Shown: positions 26,353 to 34,627, numbered from the stretch's first letter. The stretch: 64,000 nt of DNA from Gordonibacter faecis (GCF_030077735.1 NZ_JASJEU010000024.1:124001-188000); one strand, 5' to 3'. The notes: generated from the sequence alone by a model not told the origin. A program made the numbers and translations.

Positions 26353-26375
26353 TAAAAAAGCCGCTGTTCGCGGCT
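26353..26375 (-). terminator. Intrinsic terminator upstream of the major tail protein gene
   Basis: AGCCGC (26359-26364 on plus) pairs with GCGGCT (26370-26375), with a run of T after it on the minus strand (plus-strand A-run 26354-26359). It overlaps the last bases of the tail terminator gene and lies inside the late operon. Confidence 0.75.
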
Positions 26376-26718
26376 ATCTGATCGTTGTTATCTCGACGAC
26401 GAGTTGGTATCTCGCCAGCCCACTTGTTGGGTCGGGGAAGTTGTAGAGCGACTGGCGCTTGACTGCTGTAACTCCTGGCTCTTGAGAAAAGCTGGCAAGG
26501 GCTGCATCGGCTCGCGCAGCAAGGGCGGATGCCTCATAGCGCGAAGCTGCCCAGCATTGCACCGCAACGGTTGCGCGATCTATAACGACGTTTTCAAGCG
26601 GCCCGCCGGTGCGCTCCACAGTGATAAATCTATCCGGCCTCTTTCGCGGCACATCAGGCTGTGCCAATACGCCGACGCTGGTAGTGAGGTAGTCGGCTAG
26701 CCTTTTTTCAATGTCCAT
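26374..26718 (-). CDS. Tail terminator / tail completion protein
   Basis: A 114-residue protein with the alpha-beta layout of tail terminators (MDIEKRLADYLTTSVGVLAQ, then QCWAASRYEASALAARADAA). It caps the tail tube and joins it to the head connector. I chose the ATG at 26718, preceded by GGAAGGAG, over an upstream in-frame start. It sits between the connector genes and the tail tube gene, as expected. Confidence 0.78.
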   Translation of the reverse strand: MDIEKRLADYLTTSVGVLAQPDVPRKRPDRFITVERTGGPLENVVIDRATVAVQCWAASRYEASALAARADAALASFSQEPGVTAVKRQSLYNFPDPTSGLARYQLVVEITTIR

Positions 26719-26731
26719 TCGGCTCCTTCCC

Positions 26732-26989
26732 TCACCTCCCAGCGTCAAGCGATTTAAGCAGCGTGTTGTGCTTAGCATTAGAGGCCATCGACACCACATC
26801 TGTGGTTTTTACCATCGCGTGAGCACGGTTTTTACCTGGCTGTACGTCAGCTTCATAGCATCCACTTCCCATGCTGTCGGCGTGCGCCTTAATTGCCCTC
26901 GCGCGGCGCAGTAGTTCGTCTTGGATTGCCCGCGAGTTCATAATTTCGCGCGCCCCAGCGCTATTCATTTTTACCTGTGCTTTAGCCAT
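26732..26989 (-). CDS. HK97 gp10-like head-tail connector protein
   Basis: A short (85 residues) member of the HK97 gp10/neck protein group by its position and composition: an N-terminal helix with MNSAGAREIMNSRAIQDELL, then YEADVQPGKNRAHAMVKTTD, the usual gp10 ending block. It overlaps the next upstream gene by 8 bases. Assignment is mainly from context. Confidence 0.68.
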   Translation of the reverse strand: MAKAQVKMNSAGAREIMNSRAIQDELLRRARAIKAHADSMGSGCYEADVQPGKNRAHAMVKTTDVVSMASNAKHNTLLKSLDAGR

Positions 26990-27314
26990 CGGTTCGTTCC
27001 ACCTCGGCTTTCAGATTCCACTGCGTCGGGGTGATGACCTCGGGGTATCTCCGTGGCGCGCCAATCACGGAAAACGTCTCACCGCGCACCACCACTTGCG
27101 CCCCATCAAGACACCCAGTAAAAGCCTTGGGAAAATACAGGGTATAAGCAACGGTGACCCCATCGGGGCGGTTCGATTCGCTAAAATCATCCGTCACCCC
27201 TGGGGCCACCAGCACATTATCCACCTGTTCGGGGCACAACTCAACGATTGGCTGGTGGTACGGGTCTTCACCGACCTGCTCCGGCACTAGTGCGGTTACC
27301 ACCTCGCCAATCAT
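26982..27314 (-). CDS. Head closure / head-tail joining protein
   Basis: A 110-residue beta-rich protein. FSVIGAPRRYPEVITPTQWN at the C-terminus resembles the ending of head-tail joining proteins in Gram-positive siphoviruses. It lies between the adaptor and the gp10-like gene with overlaps at both ends, consistent with the head closure function. Identified by order rather than motif. Confidence 0.68.
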   Translation of the reverse strand: MIGEVVTALVPEQVGEDPYHQPIVELCPEQVDNVLVAPGVTDDFSESNRPDGVTVAYTLYFPKAFTGCLDGAQVVVRGETFSVIGAPRRYPEVITPTQWNLKAEVERTDG

Positions 27315-27703
27315 GGAACACCCCCGATGTTGGGCATGATGGAGCCAGCGCGCTGCCGGTTAATCCCAAGGCGTGCGCGCTCTTTGCTCGTCAAGTAAAG
27401 GTCGCCCGATGGGTTGACGAAGGTTTGCTGCTCCGAAAACGGCCCTGCGGTGATGTTGTACGACGACATGGGCACCTGGTCAGTGCCCGCAAGCATGGCG
27501 CGCTTGACCATTTCGCAGGTCGTCAAGCACAGATTCGCGGCGGTCAATTCGTCGGGGTCGGCCACGTCCACTCCTGCGCGCTGGCACTCGGTAGCGATGA
27601 TAACGGAAGCATCCGCTAGCTTGGCTGTGGCTCGTGCCTGTTCGTCTGCAGTCAGCGTGCGCCACCTGGCTTGCAAGTCCTCAATGGTTGCAAAAGCCTC
27701 CAT
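27311..27703 (-). CDS. Head-tail adaptor (Gp19/Gp15/Gp42-like)
   Basis: A 130-residue connector protein that binds under the portal. It starts FATIEDLQARWRTLTADEQA, the conserved opening of this family, continues with an all-helical core (AKLADASVIIATECQRAGVD) and ends with a FSEQQTFVNPSGDLYLTSKE block that is also typical. It is coupled to the next gene by a 4-base overlap. Confidence 0.82.
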   Translation of the reverse strand: MEAFATIEDLQARWRTLTADEQARATAKLADASVIIATECQRAGVDVADPDELTAANLCLTTCEMVKRAMLAGTDQVPMSSYNITAGPFSEQQTFVNPSGDLYLTSKERARLGINRQRAGSIMPNIGGVP

Positions 27704-27717
27704 GTGGCACCACCTCC

Positions 27718-27945
27718 CTAGTTTTTACCCTCCACGACAGCCTCAATGGCGGCCAGCTTGTCCTTTTTGGCAAGCTTCGTCGTGTCAACTCCCATTGCGG
27801 AGGCGTACGCGTCAATCTCGCCGACTTTCCACGTCATATCCGGTCGGCCGTCGTCGGGTGTATCTGCATCAACCCAACCCATAGGCATTTCTTTATCATC
27901 GCGGACGTCAACGACGCACCCCGTGGTAACGTTTCGCCACCTCAT
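27718..27945 (-). CDS. Small head-region protein
   Basis: A 75-residue protein of unknown function located between the capsid and adaptor genes. The first half is beta-like (VTTGCVVDVRDDKEMPMGWV) and the end resembles a small SAP/Rho-N-like helix pair (MGVDTTKLAKKDKLAAIEAV). Similar short genes occur at this spot in many siphoviruses. It overlaps the capsid stop by 4 bases. Confidence 0.65.
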   Translation of the reverse strand: MRWRNVTTGCVVDVRDDKEMPMGWVDADTPDDGRPDMTWKVGEIDAYASAMGVDTTKLAKKDKLAAIEAVVEGKN

Positions 27946-28841
27946 TGGGCCACCGGCTTTTTGATCAGGGCGAACGCATTCATATCCATAAACGCCCAGC
28001 CGTATACGGCCTCCGCGCGCAGTGCAATCTGGTTCATTCGCTGCAAATCACCTTGGCCATCAGGGTCGCCGAATTCGATCATCTTTACGCCGATCTTGCG
28101 CTGCACACCCCAGTTCATCGTGCCCCAATCGCCAACAATGCCAAGAAGATTCGTCGGGGCTGCAACCTCGGGGTTGCCAGACACGGTGTCACTCGTCGCA
28201 GCTTTGAGACCTTCGAAATTGGTCACGTCGGTAGTGAGACCGATTTCGGGGAATTTCTTGCGACCATCCGGGTAGCGGAGCGTCGCAAGCTGCCATGCAT
28301 AGGCAAGATCGAGCGCAACGCCTGTCGGCTTAAAACCATCGGCAATAATCAGCCCAGCAGCGGCCTCAATGTCAAGGTCGGGGTCGTTACCCGCCTCAAC
28401 AATGTTGGTAGCCTTACCGATGTGCTCCGTAATGCTATCGGCCTTATCGCCAGTAAGCGGGTTGATTGCGTGGATGGCCGTGAGGTCAAGGGCGCGAGCG
28501 AGCGCGCCAGACAGCGAACCGCCAAGGGTGCTCAGCACGTCAAGCTGATAATCCTCGTCGGCCCACTTGACTTCCTCAGAAAAGCGTACGGTAACCTGCA
28601 CCTTGTGCGGCTTCACCGTTCGCAGGCCAAACTTTGCGGCGGAAGAAGACTTTTTGCCGCCCTCAGCCACAAGTTCTGCGCGCGGGCGCTCTTCAAAGGT
28701 CATGATATCTTTCTCGCCGAACTTCTGCGGCTCAGCACCAGAAAGGGCTGCAATGACGGAACCCTTCTGCGCCTTTTGCCAGATGCCACCGGCAAGTTCG
28801 CGCGGCATCGTAATATCGCCAGTTTGTAAAATGTTGGGCAT
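27942..28841 (-). CDS. Major capsid protein (HK97 fold)
   Basis: A 299-residue head shell subunit. The N-terminal arm is short (MPNILQTGDITMPRELAGGI), consistent with a scaffold encoded by a separate gene. The E-loop/P-domain regions (TFEERPRAELVAEGGKKSSS and VTVRFSEEVKWADEDY) and the C-terminal ALRAEAVYGWAFMDMNAFAL are typical of HK97-fold capsids of this group. It follows the scaffold by 13 bases. Confidence 0.92.
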   Translation of the reverse strand: MPNILQTGDITMPRELAGGIWQKAQKGSVIAALSGAEPQKFGEKDIMTFEERPRAELVAEGGKKSSSAAKFGLRTVKPHKVQVTVRFSEEVKWADEDYQLDVLSTLGGSLSGALARALDLTAIHAINPLTGDKADSITEHIGKATNIVEAGNDPDLDIEAAAGLIIADGFKPTGVALDLAYAWQLATLRYPDGRKKFPEIGLTTDVTNFEGLKAATSDTVSGNPEVAAPTNLLGIVGDWGTMNWGVQRKIGVKMIEFGDPDGQGDLQRMNQIALRAEAVYGWAFMDMNAFALIKKPVAQ

Positions 28842-28854
28842 GTTTTCTTACTCC

Positions 28855-29337
28855 TTAATCTCGTCCAAATACACTTGCTGCCAAATCAGCCCACGGGTCT
28901 GGTTTGCCACCCGTTGATGGCTGTTCGCCGTCGCCGGTCACCACGGGGGTAGCTGGGGCTACGAACTTCGCCAGTTCCTCGGCGTGGGCTTCGAGTTCCT
29001 CTTTCGTCTCACCTCGCAGCAGTTCTGCGGGCACGCCGTTTTTCTTGGCGGCTTCGGCCTTCCACGTTGCGAGGTCTTTTTCTGCGTCCTTTTCGGCTAG
29101 CAGTGCGTCCTTCTCAGCCACTAGCCCCTCCGCCGTCTCCGCGCGCTTAATTGCTGCGGCCGTTTTGGCCTTTTCGCGCTTGACGCGAGCGCTGATGATC
29201 TTGTTGAGTTCTTCTTGCGTCGTGATCGGCGTAAATTCGTCCGTCGCGGCCTCCTTGGGTTTGGCCTCAGCCGTATCCACCTCGGTTGCCTCGTCGGTTT
29301 TTTCGTCCTGCTCCACGGCAGTAATTTCGTCGCCCAT
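28855..29337 (-). CDS. Capsid scaffold protein (DUF4355-like)
   Basis: A 160-residue, highly charged helical protein that guides procapsid assembly. It has an acidic N-terminus (about 1-40), a long coiled coil (about 45-100), and the family segment WKAEAAKKNGVPAELLRG with a C-terminal tail (DPWADLAASVFGRD). It directly precedes the capsid gene, the usual order. The 115 bases upstream hold a terminator that follows the tRNA genes. Confidence 0.85.
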   Translation of the reverse strand: MGDEITAVEQDEKTDEATEVDTAEAKPKEAATDEFTPITTQEELNKIISARVKREKAKTAAAIKRAETAEGLVAEKDALLAEKDAEKDLATWKAEAAKKNGVPAELLRGETKEELEAHAEELAKFVAPATPVVTGDGEQPSTGGKPDPWADLAASVFGRD

Positions 29338-29420
29338 GCTTGGGTGCTCCTTTCCGCTTGGTTGCGTGTTTCTGCGGTTTCCGCCCGCAGTGACGTGGGT
29401 GGTGCCCGAAAATGGGCATG

Positions 29421-29441
29421 AAAAAAGCGCCCGTAGGCGCT
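29421..29441 (-). terminator. Intrinsic terminator after the phage tRNA genes
   Basis: AGCGCC (29426-29431 on plus) pairs with GGCGCT (29436-29441), with a run of six T on the minus strand. It closes the tRNA pair and stands in front of the scaffold and capsid genes. Confidence 0.75.
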
Positions 29442-29452
29442 TGTTTCTAAAA

Positions 29453-29526
29453 TGGCTTCCGGGGCGCGGCTCGAACGCGCATTTACGGGGTCAAAGCCCG
29501 TTGTTCTGGCGTTGAACTACCCGGAA
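29453..29526 (-). tRNA. tRNA-Gln (anticodon TTG)
   Basis: A 74-base cloverleaf with CCA encoded. The acceptor stem is TTCCGGG/CCCGGAA with discriminator G; the anticodon stem is ACGGG/CCCGT with loop CTTTGAC, giving anticodon TTG at 34-36; the T stem is GCGCG/CGCGC around TTCGAGC. The D arm (GTTC/GAAC) has a short loop, AACGCCA, without the usual GG, an oddity more often seen in phage tRNAs. It lies 3 bases after tRNA-Trp, inside the head gene cluster. Confidence 0.88.
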
Positions 29527-29529
29527 ATA

Positions 29530-29603
29530 TGGCACGCCGTGAGGGAATCGAACCCCCGCTTGCAGTTTTGGAGACTGCCGCCCTTCCGCTAGACTAACGG
29601 CGT
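29530..29603 (-). tRNA. tRNA-Trp (anticodon CCA)
   Basis: A 74-base cloverleaf with CCA encoded. The acceptor stem is ACGCCGT/ACGGCGT with discriminator G; the anticodon stem GCAGT/ACTGC encloses CTCCAAA, so the anticodon is CCA; the T stem GGGGG/CCCTC contains TTCGATT. It lies downstream of the MuF-toxin gene and upstream of tRNA-Gln. Confidence 0.9.
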
Positions 29604-29669
29604 GTGTGATGGTAAAATGTAAGCAATGAAAAGCCTGGTGGCTCTGCTAATAGGGACATTGGGCTTTTC

Positions 29670-30845
29670 TTATGCCCTTAATCGCTTTACCGTCCCGTTC
29701 TTCCGTATTTGAAGGACTTCTTCAATTCCATGTTGTTTCATCCTCTTTACGAGTTCTTCCGCTACCTTCTCATCCGAAAGTTCCATTTTTTGACCGTTAA
29801 AAACAACGCGCGCCGTTGTGCTTTTCGGCTTGTATTGCTTTCCAAACTGCTTTTTCGCCTTTCTTAAATTCGATTCCACAGCCCGTTCATTGCCACTTTT
29901 GGGGCTTTTTATCTCCCACAATTGCTGATTTATTTCTAGATCGATGTTCGAATAGCCTTCTGGTGCGTTTTCTTCTCGCACCGTAATCGCGAAGCCGTTT
30001 CGAGAAAGCGCCGCATGCGCTAGTAGGTCTTTTTCGTCTGGCGCTCCAATAAAGGCTTCCTTCGGCTTTAGGTAGATTGGCTTCGGTTCTTTGCCCGTCC
30101 ACAGCCACTCCGCATCGCGCGTTTCGCACTCTTTGATGATGCTTTTTGCGTCATCTGAACCGCACGTTTTTCGACACATCGCCCAGCGCTGCTGCATGCC
30201 TTCCGGGTCGTATCCTTCTACCCTCGTCTTCCCATCAATGCCAGGGACAACTCGGCATTTACAGTTCGAGTGGAACCGATGGCCGTCTCCTGCATCAAAG
30301 CGCGTCCGATAAACAAACCCGCGCGATGACAGCATGAAGCAGAACCCACACGGCTCAGGCGAAGCGGTCATGCGAGCATAGCGAAGATCTACCTTACGAT
30401 TTCGAGCAGCTTCTACGTTGTCGGCCATGGCATCATTGGCTGCCATGCTTACTTGGCGCTCAATGAATGATTCCATACGGTTAACGAATGCGGCCTTGTT
30501 CGGCTTTGCAGCAAACAGCACTTTTGCGGCCGACCTCACGCGAGCATCCACGGCCTCTAGACTTGTGTCTTGGTGCGGCGCAAGGGCCACCGGAAAGGCT
30601 TCGGCCGCCGCTACCTGTGAAAAGAACTCGTCGGCAAGTTCGGCCGCAATGGAAGCGTTAACACTACAGCGCGCATATACTTCGTCAATAATTGCATCTC
30701 GGAATAACGCTCGCTCTGGCTCGTCTACCGCAAGAACGAAAGCGTCAACCAACGCCAGAACCTTTTCGTTAAACCCCATCTTTGCCAGTTCGCAAACCTT
30801 GTCAATGGCCCTCGAATATTCATCAATTTGGCTGTTGCTTATCAT
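29670..30845 (-). CDS. MuF-type minor capsid protein with CdiA-CT-like nuclease tail
   Basis: A 391-residue protein. Residues 1-210 form the minor head protein part, with the Cys/His cluster PCGFCFMLSS and HRFHSNCKCRVVPG near 165-205. After a linker, residues 264-391 look like a PD-(D/E)xK nuclease of the CdiA C-terminal tRNase type: GYSNIDLEINQQLWEIKSPK supplies Asp302 and Glu311-x-Lys313, followed by a basic helix. Such MuF polymorphic toxins are packaged in the head and delivered with DNA. The tRNase activity is inferred. No separate immunity gene is visible; two tRNA genes follow directly. It overlaps the portal gene end by 23 bases. Confidence 0.8.
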   Translation of the reverse strand: MISNSQIDEYSRAIDKVCELAKMGFNEKVLALVDAFVLAVDEPERALFRDAIIDEVYARCSVNASIAAELADEFFSQVAAAEAFPVALAPHQDTSLEAVDARVRSAAKVLFAAKPNKAAFVNRMESFIERQVSMAANDAMADNVEAARNRKVDLRYARMTASPEPCGFCFMLSSRGFVYRTRFDAGDGHRFHSNCKCRVVPGIDGKTRVEGYDPEGMQQRWAMCRKTCGSDDAKSIIKECETRDAEWLWTGKEPKPIYLKPKEAFIGAPDEKDLLAHAALSRNGFAITVREENAPEGYSNIDLEINQQLWEIKSPKSGNERAVESNLRKAKKQFGKQYKPKSTTARVVFNGQKMELSDEKVAEELVKRMKQHGIEEVLQIRKNGTVKRLRA

Positions 30846-32244
30846 TTACATCAGCCTCTTGCGGTGCAGCTTCTACCGGCTTTGCAAGCTGGGACAAATA
30901 GCCACCCACGGCACTTGCCTTGCGCTTGTCGGACAGCAAGCGGTCTCGCTGCGCTTCGTCAAACCCAATTTCCTCCAAAAACACCTCAGTTTCAGCAATC
31001 CACGGCGCAGCGGACGCGATCTTGCACATGGCATCTGCTTGGCTGACCACGGACGGCATAGCGGGGTTGCGAAAATGAGCCTTAATAGCCCGTTCGTCGT
31101 CCTTCAACTTCGGCAGTGGCTTGTTCTGCAACATGGCGATAACAAGTAGCGCAACGTTGCGCAGCGCAATGCCGTTGGTCTTGTTGAGGTTCATCGCCTC
31201 TATAATGAGGTCTTCCTTGGCCACGTAAATCGCTTCTGCGCTTGACGGGTTGTCATGGATGACGCCGAGCGAACTCACCGGGATGTTCGTTTCACCGCTG
31301 AATCGCGCCGCTAGGCTCCGCATATATTCCGTATGCGGTTGCATACTCATTTGCGAAAGCTGGCCAAATTGAGGAATGTCCCCATCTTCGTCTTTTGACA
31401 CGGCGAAGATTGCGCCCAGGTACGCATCCCATTTTGATTTGTCCTCAAAGATCGTGCTATCGGCACCCATGAGGTACTTTTGCGGGGAGGTAAAAAACTC
31501 CGCGCTTACCTCAGTGCGCAAGGCCGTTCGCACCGCCGAATCGGTGATGCTCATAACCGCACGCGAAATGCGCGACTTACCAAATGGTCGGTCAAGCGAA
31601 GGGCTGTAGATTAACGGCTCCATAAGAGGGCGACCGTGTGGGTGTCGCTTACGTGTCGCCGCCCACCTTCCACCACTGCGCGCAATCTCAATCACTGCCT
31701 TGTCGGTGTATAGGTTCATCCGGCATGGCTCTTTGTTGGCATCGTCGTCGCGTTCGATGACGGTAAGGCCGTTTTTGATGCGCTTTCGCCGGTAGTCATA
31801 TTCAGCTGCTGCATTCTCGGCTGAATATGCAGAAATGATTACCTGCGGCTCGCCATCCGCGCCCGCCGAAACGGTAAAGAACGAACACGAGTGGATTAGT
31901 TCGCTCGTGGTGGCTTGGTTGTACATGTTTTCGAAATTATTTTCGAGCAAGATTCTTTCGAGGCCATTCAATGATGCATCAGACGGCGAAACAAAGCCAT
32001 CAAAGATCGAGCGAGCGGCCAACTGGTCAACCGCTTTCGCGGGCCATCCCACCACGGTGAGCGTATTGGTCAGCTGCGGAGGTACCGCGATGCCCATATC
32101 GTTTAACCGGTTGTGCATGCTGTAGTAAGTAGTGCGGATTTTGTTGCGATGGCTCTTTGTATCTAAAATTTTGAGCAGCCGCTTTAGCGTGGCCGTTTCC
32201 TCTTGCGTCATGCCTCGAATGGCTGTGGGGATAAAATCAATCAT
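30823..32244 (-). CDS. Portal protein
   Basis: A 473-residue subunit of the dodecameric DNA-entry ring (SPP1 gp6-like group). It lies between the large terminase and the MuF gene. Recognisable blocks include VVGWPAKAVDQLAARSIFDG near residue 65, the wing region, and SLGVIHDNPSSAEAIYVAKE near residue 327, a typical portal stem motif. It overlaps the terminase stop by 4 bases. Confidence 0.92.
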   Translation of the reverse strand: MIDFIPTAIRGMTQEETATLKRLLKILDTKSHRNKIRTTYYSMHNRLNDMGIAVPPQLTNTLTVVGWPAKAVDQLAARSIFDGFVSPSDASLNGLERILLENNFENMYNQATTSELIHSCSFFTVSAGADGEPQVIISAYSAENAAAEYDYRRKRIKNGLTVIERDDDANKEPCRMNLYTDKAVIEIARSGGRWAATRKRHPHGRPLMEPLIYSPSLDRPFGKSRISRAVMSITDSAVRTALRTEVSAEFFTSPQKYLMGADSTIFEDKSKWDAYLGAIFAVSKDEDGDIPQFGQLSQMSMQPHTEYMRSLAARFSGETNIPVSSLGVIHDNPSSAEAIYVAKEDLIIEAMNLNKTNGIALRNVALLVIAMLQNKPLPKLKDDERAIKAHFRNPAMPSVVSQADAMCKIASAAPWIAETEVFLEEIGFDEAQRDRLLSDKRKASAVGGYLSQLAKPVEAAPQEADVNDKQQPN

Positions 32245-33695
32245 AGAATCACCTGCTTTCTACTGGGGTTTCGTTTGGTCGTTTTCGCTCCCCACAGCGC
32301 GAGCGAGGCGGCTTCAAGCGGCGACACGTCCACGTCGTCATAGCCGCGAAAACCAAACCCGCCATCCTGGCCGATTGGTCTTTTCTGGGCGCTTTCAACC
32401 GCAAGATTGAGCGCCGGTTGGTTGTAGTGGGTAATTGCTTCTTCTCGCACGCCGTCTAAAAACATTGAGGCGGCGGCGATAACGTCTTTAGCCATTGGCA
32501 TGCACAATGCAGGCTTGCCCACCTTGCGTTCGCGGAGATTATCGACAAGGGCTTGCGCGCCTGATTTCCCGTCAACAACGATAATGGCCGCACGCTTCCA
32601 CCGGCTGGCGAGCCAGTCCACAAGCCACGCCGAGCCATTAACCATGGAGCGGTGCTCAATTACCTCAACATGAGGCTTGCCGGTTTTTGGCTTAATTGCC
32701 ACAGCCAGCGAGACGTACGCGCCATCTGCGGAAAACTTGACGCCATAGGCAAGCTTCCCGCCCTCGGGCGGCGTTTTTGTGGCGAGTTTAGCCCACTGGG
32801 CAGCGGCAAACACTGGGTTTTGCACGGTGCCGCACCACCAACAAAGGCGCTCACGGGCGAAGCCATCGGGACTGGCGCTTTTCTGTTCGTCTTCCACCGT
32901 GGTTTCGCTAATGCGGATTCCAAGCGCCGGGTTGCAGGCATACCAACGGCCACGGTCGGTAACGTCGCCGACTTCCTCTACACTCCACTCATGCCAGCAC
33001 ATACCCGGCTCTTTATTGAGCGCGTTTTTTCTCACGCGCCCGAACACCTCGGCGGTGATGTTGTGGTTCGGCGGTGTGCCTAAGTAGATCGTTTGAGGAT
33101 TGCCCAGCGGGGCTGCGGCCTTCGCATAAAGCGAAGCCTCCATTTGTTCATCGGTGAGTTCTTGCGCCTCGTCGTATACCGTTAGGTCAACGGTAAAACC
33201 GCGAGCATTGCCACGGGAGCGGGAAATAAACTCAACCGACCCGCCGTTTTTAAGCCAAATGCCCTCTTTGCCGTTGGTATTGTTAATGCGCTTCACCAAC
33301 GCGTTGAGTTCAGGGTACTTGGCTCTTGGGTCGTTCTTTTTCTCGCCAAAAAATACTTTCAGGCGCTCAAACGCCTTCATCGACGTACTGACGTTGTGAG
33401 CCGAGTGAAGTATTTTTTCGCCAAGAACAACCGAGCCGAATAACTCACGGACTTCCACGCATGAGTTTTTGCCATTCTGGCGAGGAACGAGGACGCCGCA
33501 CGTGGTGCTCGCCCACAACCCTCCGCGCGTCTGTGCCAACCAGGCATGAATAATGATTTCTTGCCAAGGGTCACAAACAAGCCCGTATGCCGCCGCCAAG
33601 GCTATAGCGTCTTCGCCATAATCAAGATCAAAATCAGGTTCGAGCCTAATCCTTGGCTCTTGGTTTCCGATTTTTGACGCTGATAAGGATGGCAT
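32241..33695 (-). CDS. Terminase large subunit
   Basis: Packaging motor and DNA-cutting nuclease, 484 residues. The ATPase part has the Walker A-like VLVPRQNGKNS near residue 70 and Walker B/Glu in VDLTVYDEAQELTDEQ near residue 170. The nuclease part has acidic residues in GVKFSADGAYVS (about 310), VVDGKSGAQ and DDVDVSPLEA near the end. The start at 33695 has GGAGGTG upstream and overlaps the small terminase gene by 50 bases. Confidence 0.94.
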   Translation of the reverse strand: MPSLSASKIGNQEPRIRLEPDFDLDYGEDAIALAAAYGLVCDPWQEIIIHAWLAQTRGGLWASTTCGVLVPRQNGKNSCVEVRELFGSVVLGEKILHSAHNVSTSMKAFERLKVFFGEKKNDPRAKYPELNALVKRINNTNGKEGIWLKNGGSVEFISRSRGNARGFTVDLTVYDEAQELTDEQMEASLYAKAAAPLGNPQTIYLGTPPNHNITAEVFGRVRKNALNKEPGMCWHEWSVEEVGDVTDRGRWYACNPALGIRISETTVEDEQKSASPDGFARERLCWWCGTVQNPVFAAAQWAKLATKTPPEGGKLAYGVKFSADGAYVSLAVAIKPKTGKPHVEVIEHRSMVNGSAWLVDWLASRWKRAAIIVVDGKSGAQALVDNLRERKVGKPALCMPMAKDVIAAASMFLDGVREEAITHYNQPALNLAVESAQKRPIGQDGGFGFRGYDDVDVSPLEAASLALWGAKTTKRNPSRKQVIL

Positions 33696-33921
33696 TAAGC
33701 GGCACCTCCTTATCGCTCGCCCCAGCTTCGTTGCGTTTTACTTCTTCAATCTGTTCAAGCACTTGCGAAAGCTGCCGGGACAGCGCCGCAATGTCGCGAC
33801 CCGATTCACATGTTTCAATCGAATCGGCCAGCTTGTCGCGCAGGCGCTCTAGCGTTTCGAGCGTGTTCCCGCTTTTTGCTGCTTCGAGCAGGGTTTTTGG
33901 TTCTTTTTTGCGCGCGGCCAT
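33646..33921 (-). CDS. Terminase small subunit-like protein
   Basis: A 91-residue, mostly helical, charged protein (ETLERLRDKLADSIETCESG, QLSQVLEQIEEVKRNE). It lies directly before and overlapping the large terminase gene, the position of the small terminase that recognises the packaging site, and small actinobacterial-phage TerS proteins have this composition. The ATG at 33921 has GGAGGTG upstream. Assignment rests mainly on position. Confidence 0.72.
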   Translation of the reverse strand: MAARKKEPKTLLEAAKSGNTLETLERLRDKLADSIETCESGRDIAALSRQLSQVLEQIEEVKRNEAGASDKEVPLNAILISVKNRKPRAKD

Positions 33922-34022
33922 CACGGCACCTCCTTCGGCGTCTCTGTGTTCAAATGTGGTTTTCAAAAAACGGGGGGATTGGCGCTATGCCTCCGGGGTC
34001 ATCATGACCCCATGGGGGGGCA

Positions 34023-34223
34023 TCACCCCCAGGCTCGTTCCTCTACCTCATTCGGCACTTGCTCAACAAAGCCAAATTCCACATGCTCGGCGACAGGCGG
34101 GAACAATTCGTTATGCAGTGCAACGGCGCTGCGATACACGTCGTCTAGGCTGTTGCCGTAGATCGTTCCGCCAGCGTCTACCCAGTGCCCCACGTAGGCA
34201 TCAATGAATTCGTATGCGTTCAT
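34023..34223 (-). CDS. Small phage protein between HNH and terminase genes
   Basis: A 66-residue protein starting MNAYEFIDAYVGHWVDAGGT. No family recognised. The ATG at 34223 is 2 bases after the HNH stop with GGTG in front. The 101-base gap after it, before the small terminase gene, contains G-rich/C-rich runs and may hold the cos site (inference). Confidence 0.6.
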   Translation of the reverse strand: MNAYEFIDAYVGHWVDAGGTIYGNSLDDVYRSAVALHNELFPPVAEHVEFGFVEQVPNEVEERAWG

Positions 34224-34225
34224 GT

Positions 34226-34528
34226 TCACCATTCTCTTGACGTTGGTAACGGTTCGGAAATTGTCTTGCGTGGCTCGTGTGCCATTCGGTTGCCCTTACG
34301 CTGGTTGCAGATACGGTGCACTAGCTGCACGTTGTCGCGCGCAATTGGTGACCCCCCTCGGCTTATTGGCACTATTTCGTCTACCTCTGCACTCATCGGA
34401 TGAGGTGTTTTAAGCGTCTTGCCGATCGGTTGACCGCACAGCGCGCAGTTGTGCTGTGTTGCGAGTAGCCAGCGGCGAATCTCGCGGCGCTTAGCTGGGT
34501 TGCTGTAGCGAGGGTTGGACGACGGCAC
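34226..34528 (-). CDS. HNH endonuclease
   Basis: A 100-residue HNH nuclease of the type encoded next to terminases and required for cos cleavage in HK97-like phages. Zinc-binding pairs CALCGQPI and CNQRKG frame the HNH core: VDEIVPISRGGSP, DNVQLVHRICNQ. It begins at a GTG with GGAGGTG 7 bases upstream and is the first gene after a terminator, so it probably opens the late operon. Confidence 0.9.
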   Translation of the reverse strand: MPSSNPRYSNPAKRREIRRWLLATQHNCALCGQPIGKTLKTPHPMSAEVDEIVPISRGGSPIARDNVQLVHRICNQRKGNRMAHEPRKTISEPLPTSREW

Positions 34529-34560
34529 TGCTGCACCTCCAATACTGATAAGTTGCAGAC

Positions 34561-34590
34561 AATAAAAAAGCCGCCCCCATCGGGACGGCT
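34561..34590 (-). terminator. Intrinsic terminator after the ArpU-like gene
   Basis: On the minus strand AGCCGTCCC pairs with GGGGCGGCT (one G-U), followed by TTTTTTATT. It separates the regulator genes (34628-35393) from the packaging and structural genes, so a late promoter should lie between here and 34528 or transcription must be antiterminated. Confidence 0.75.
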
Positions 34591-34627
34591 CTGCTGAAAT
34601 ACACTATAGCGCACATTTTACTGCAAT

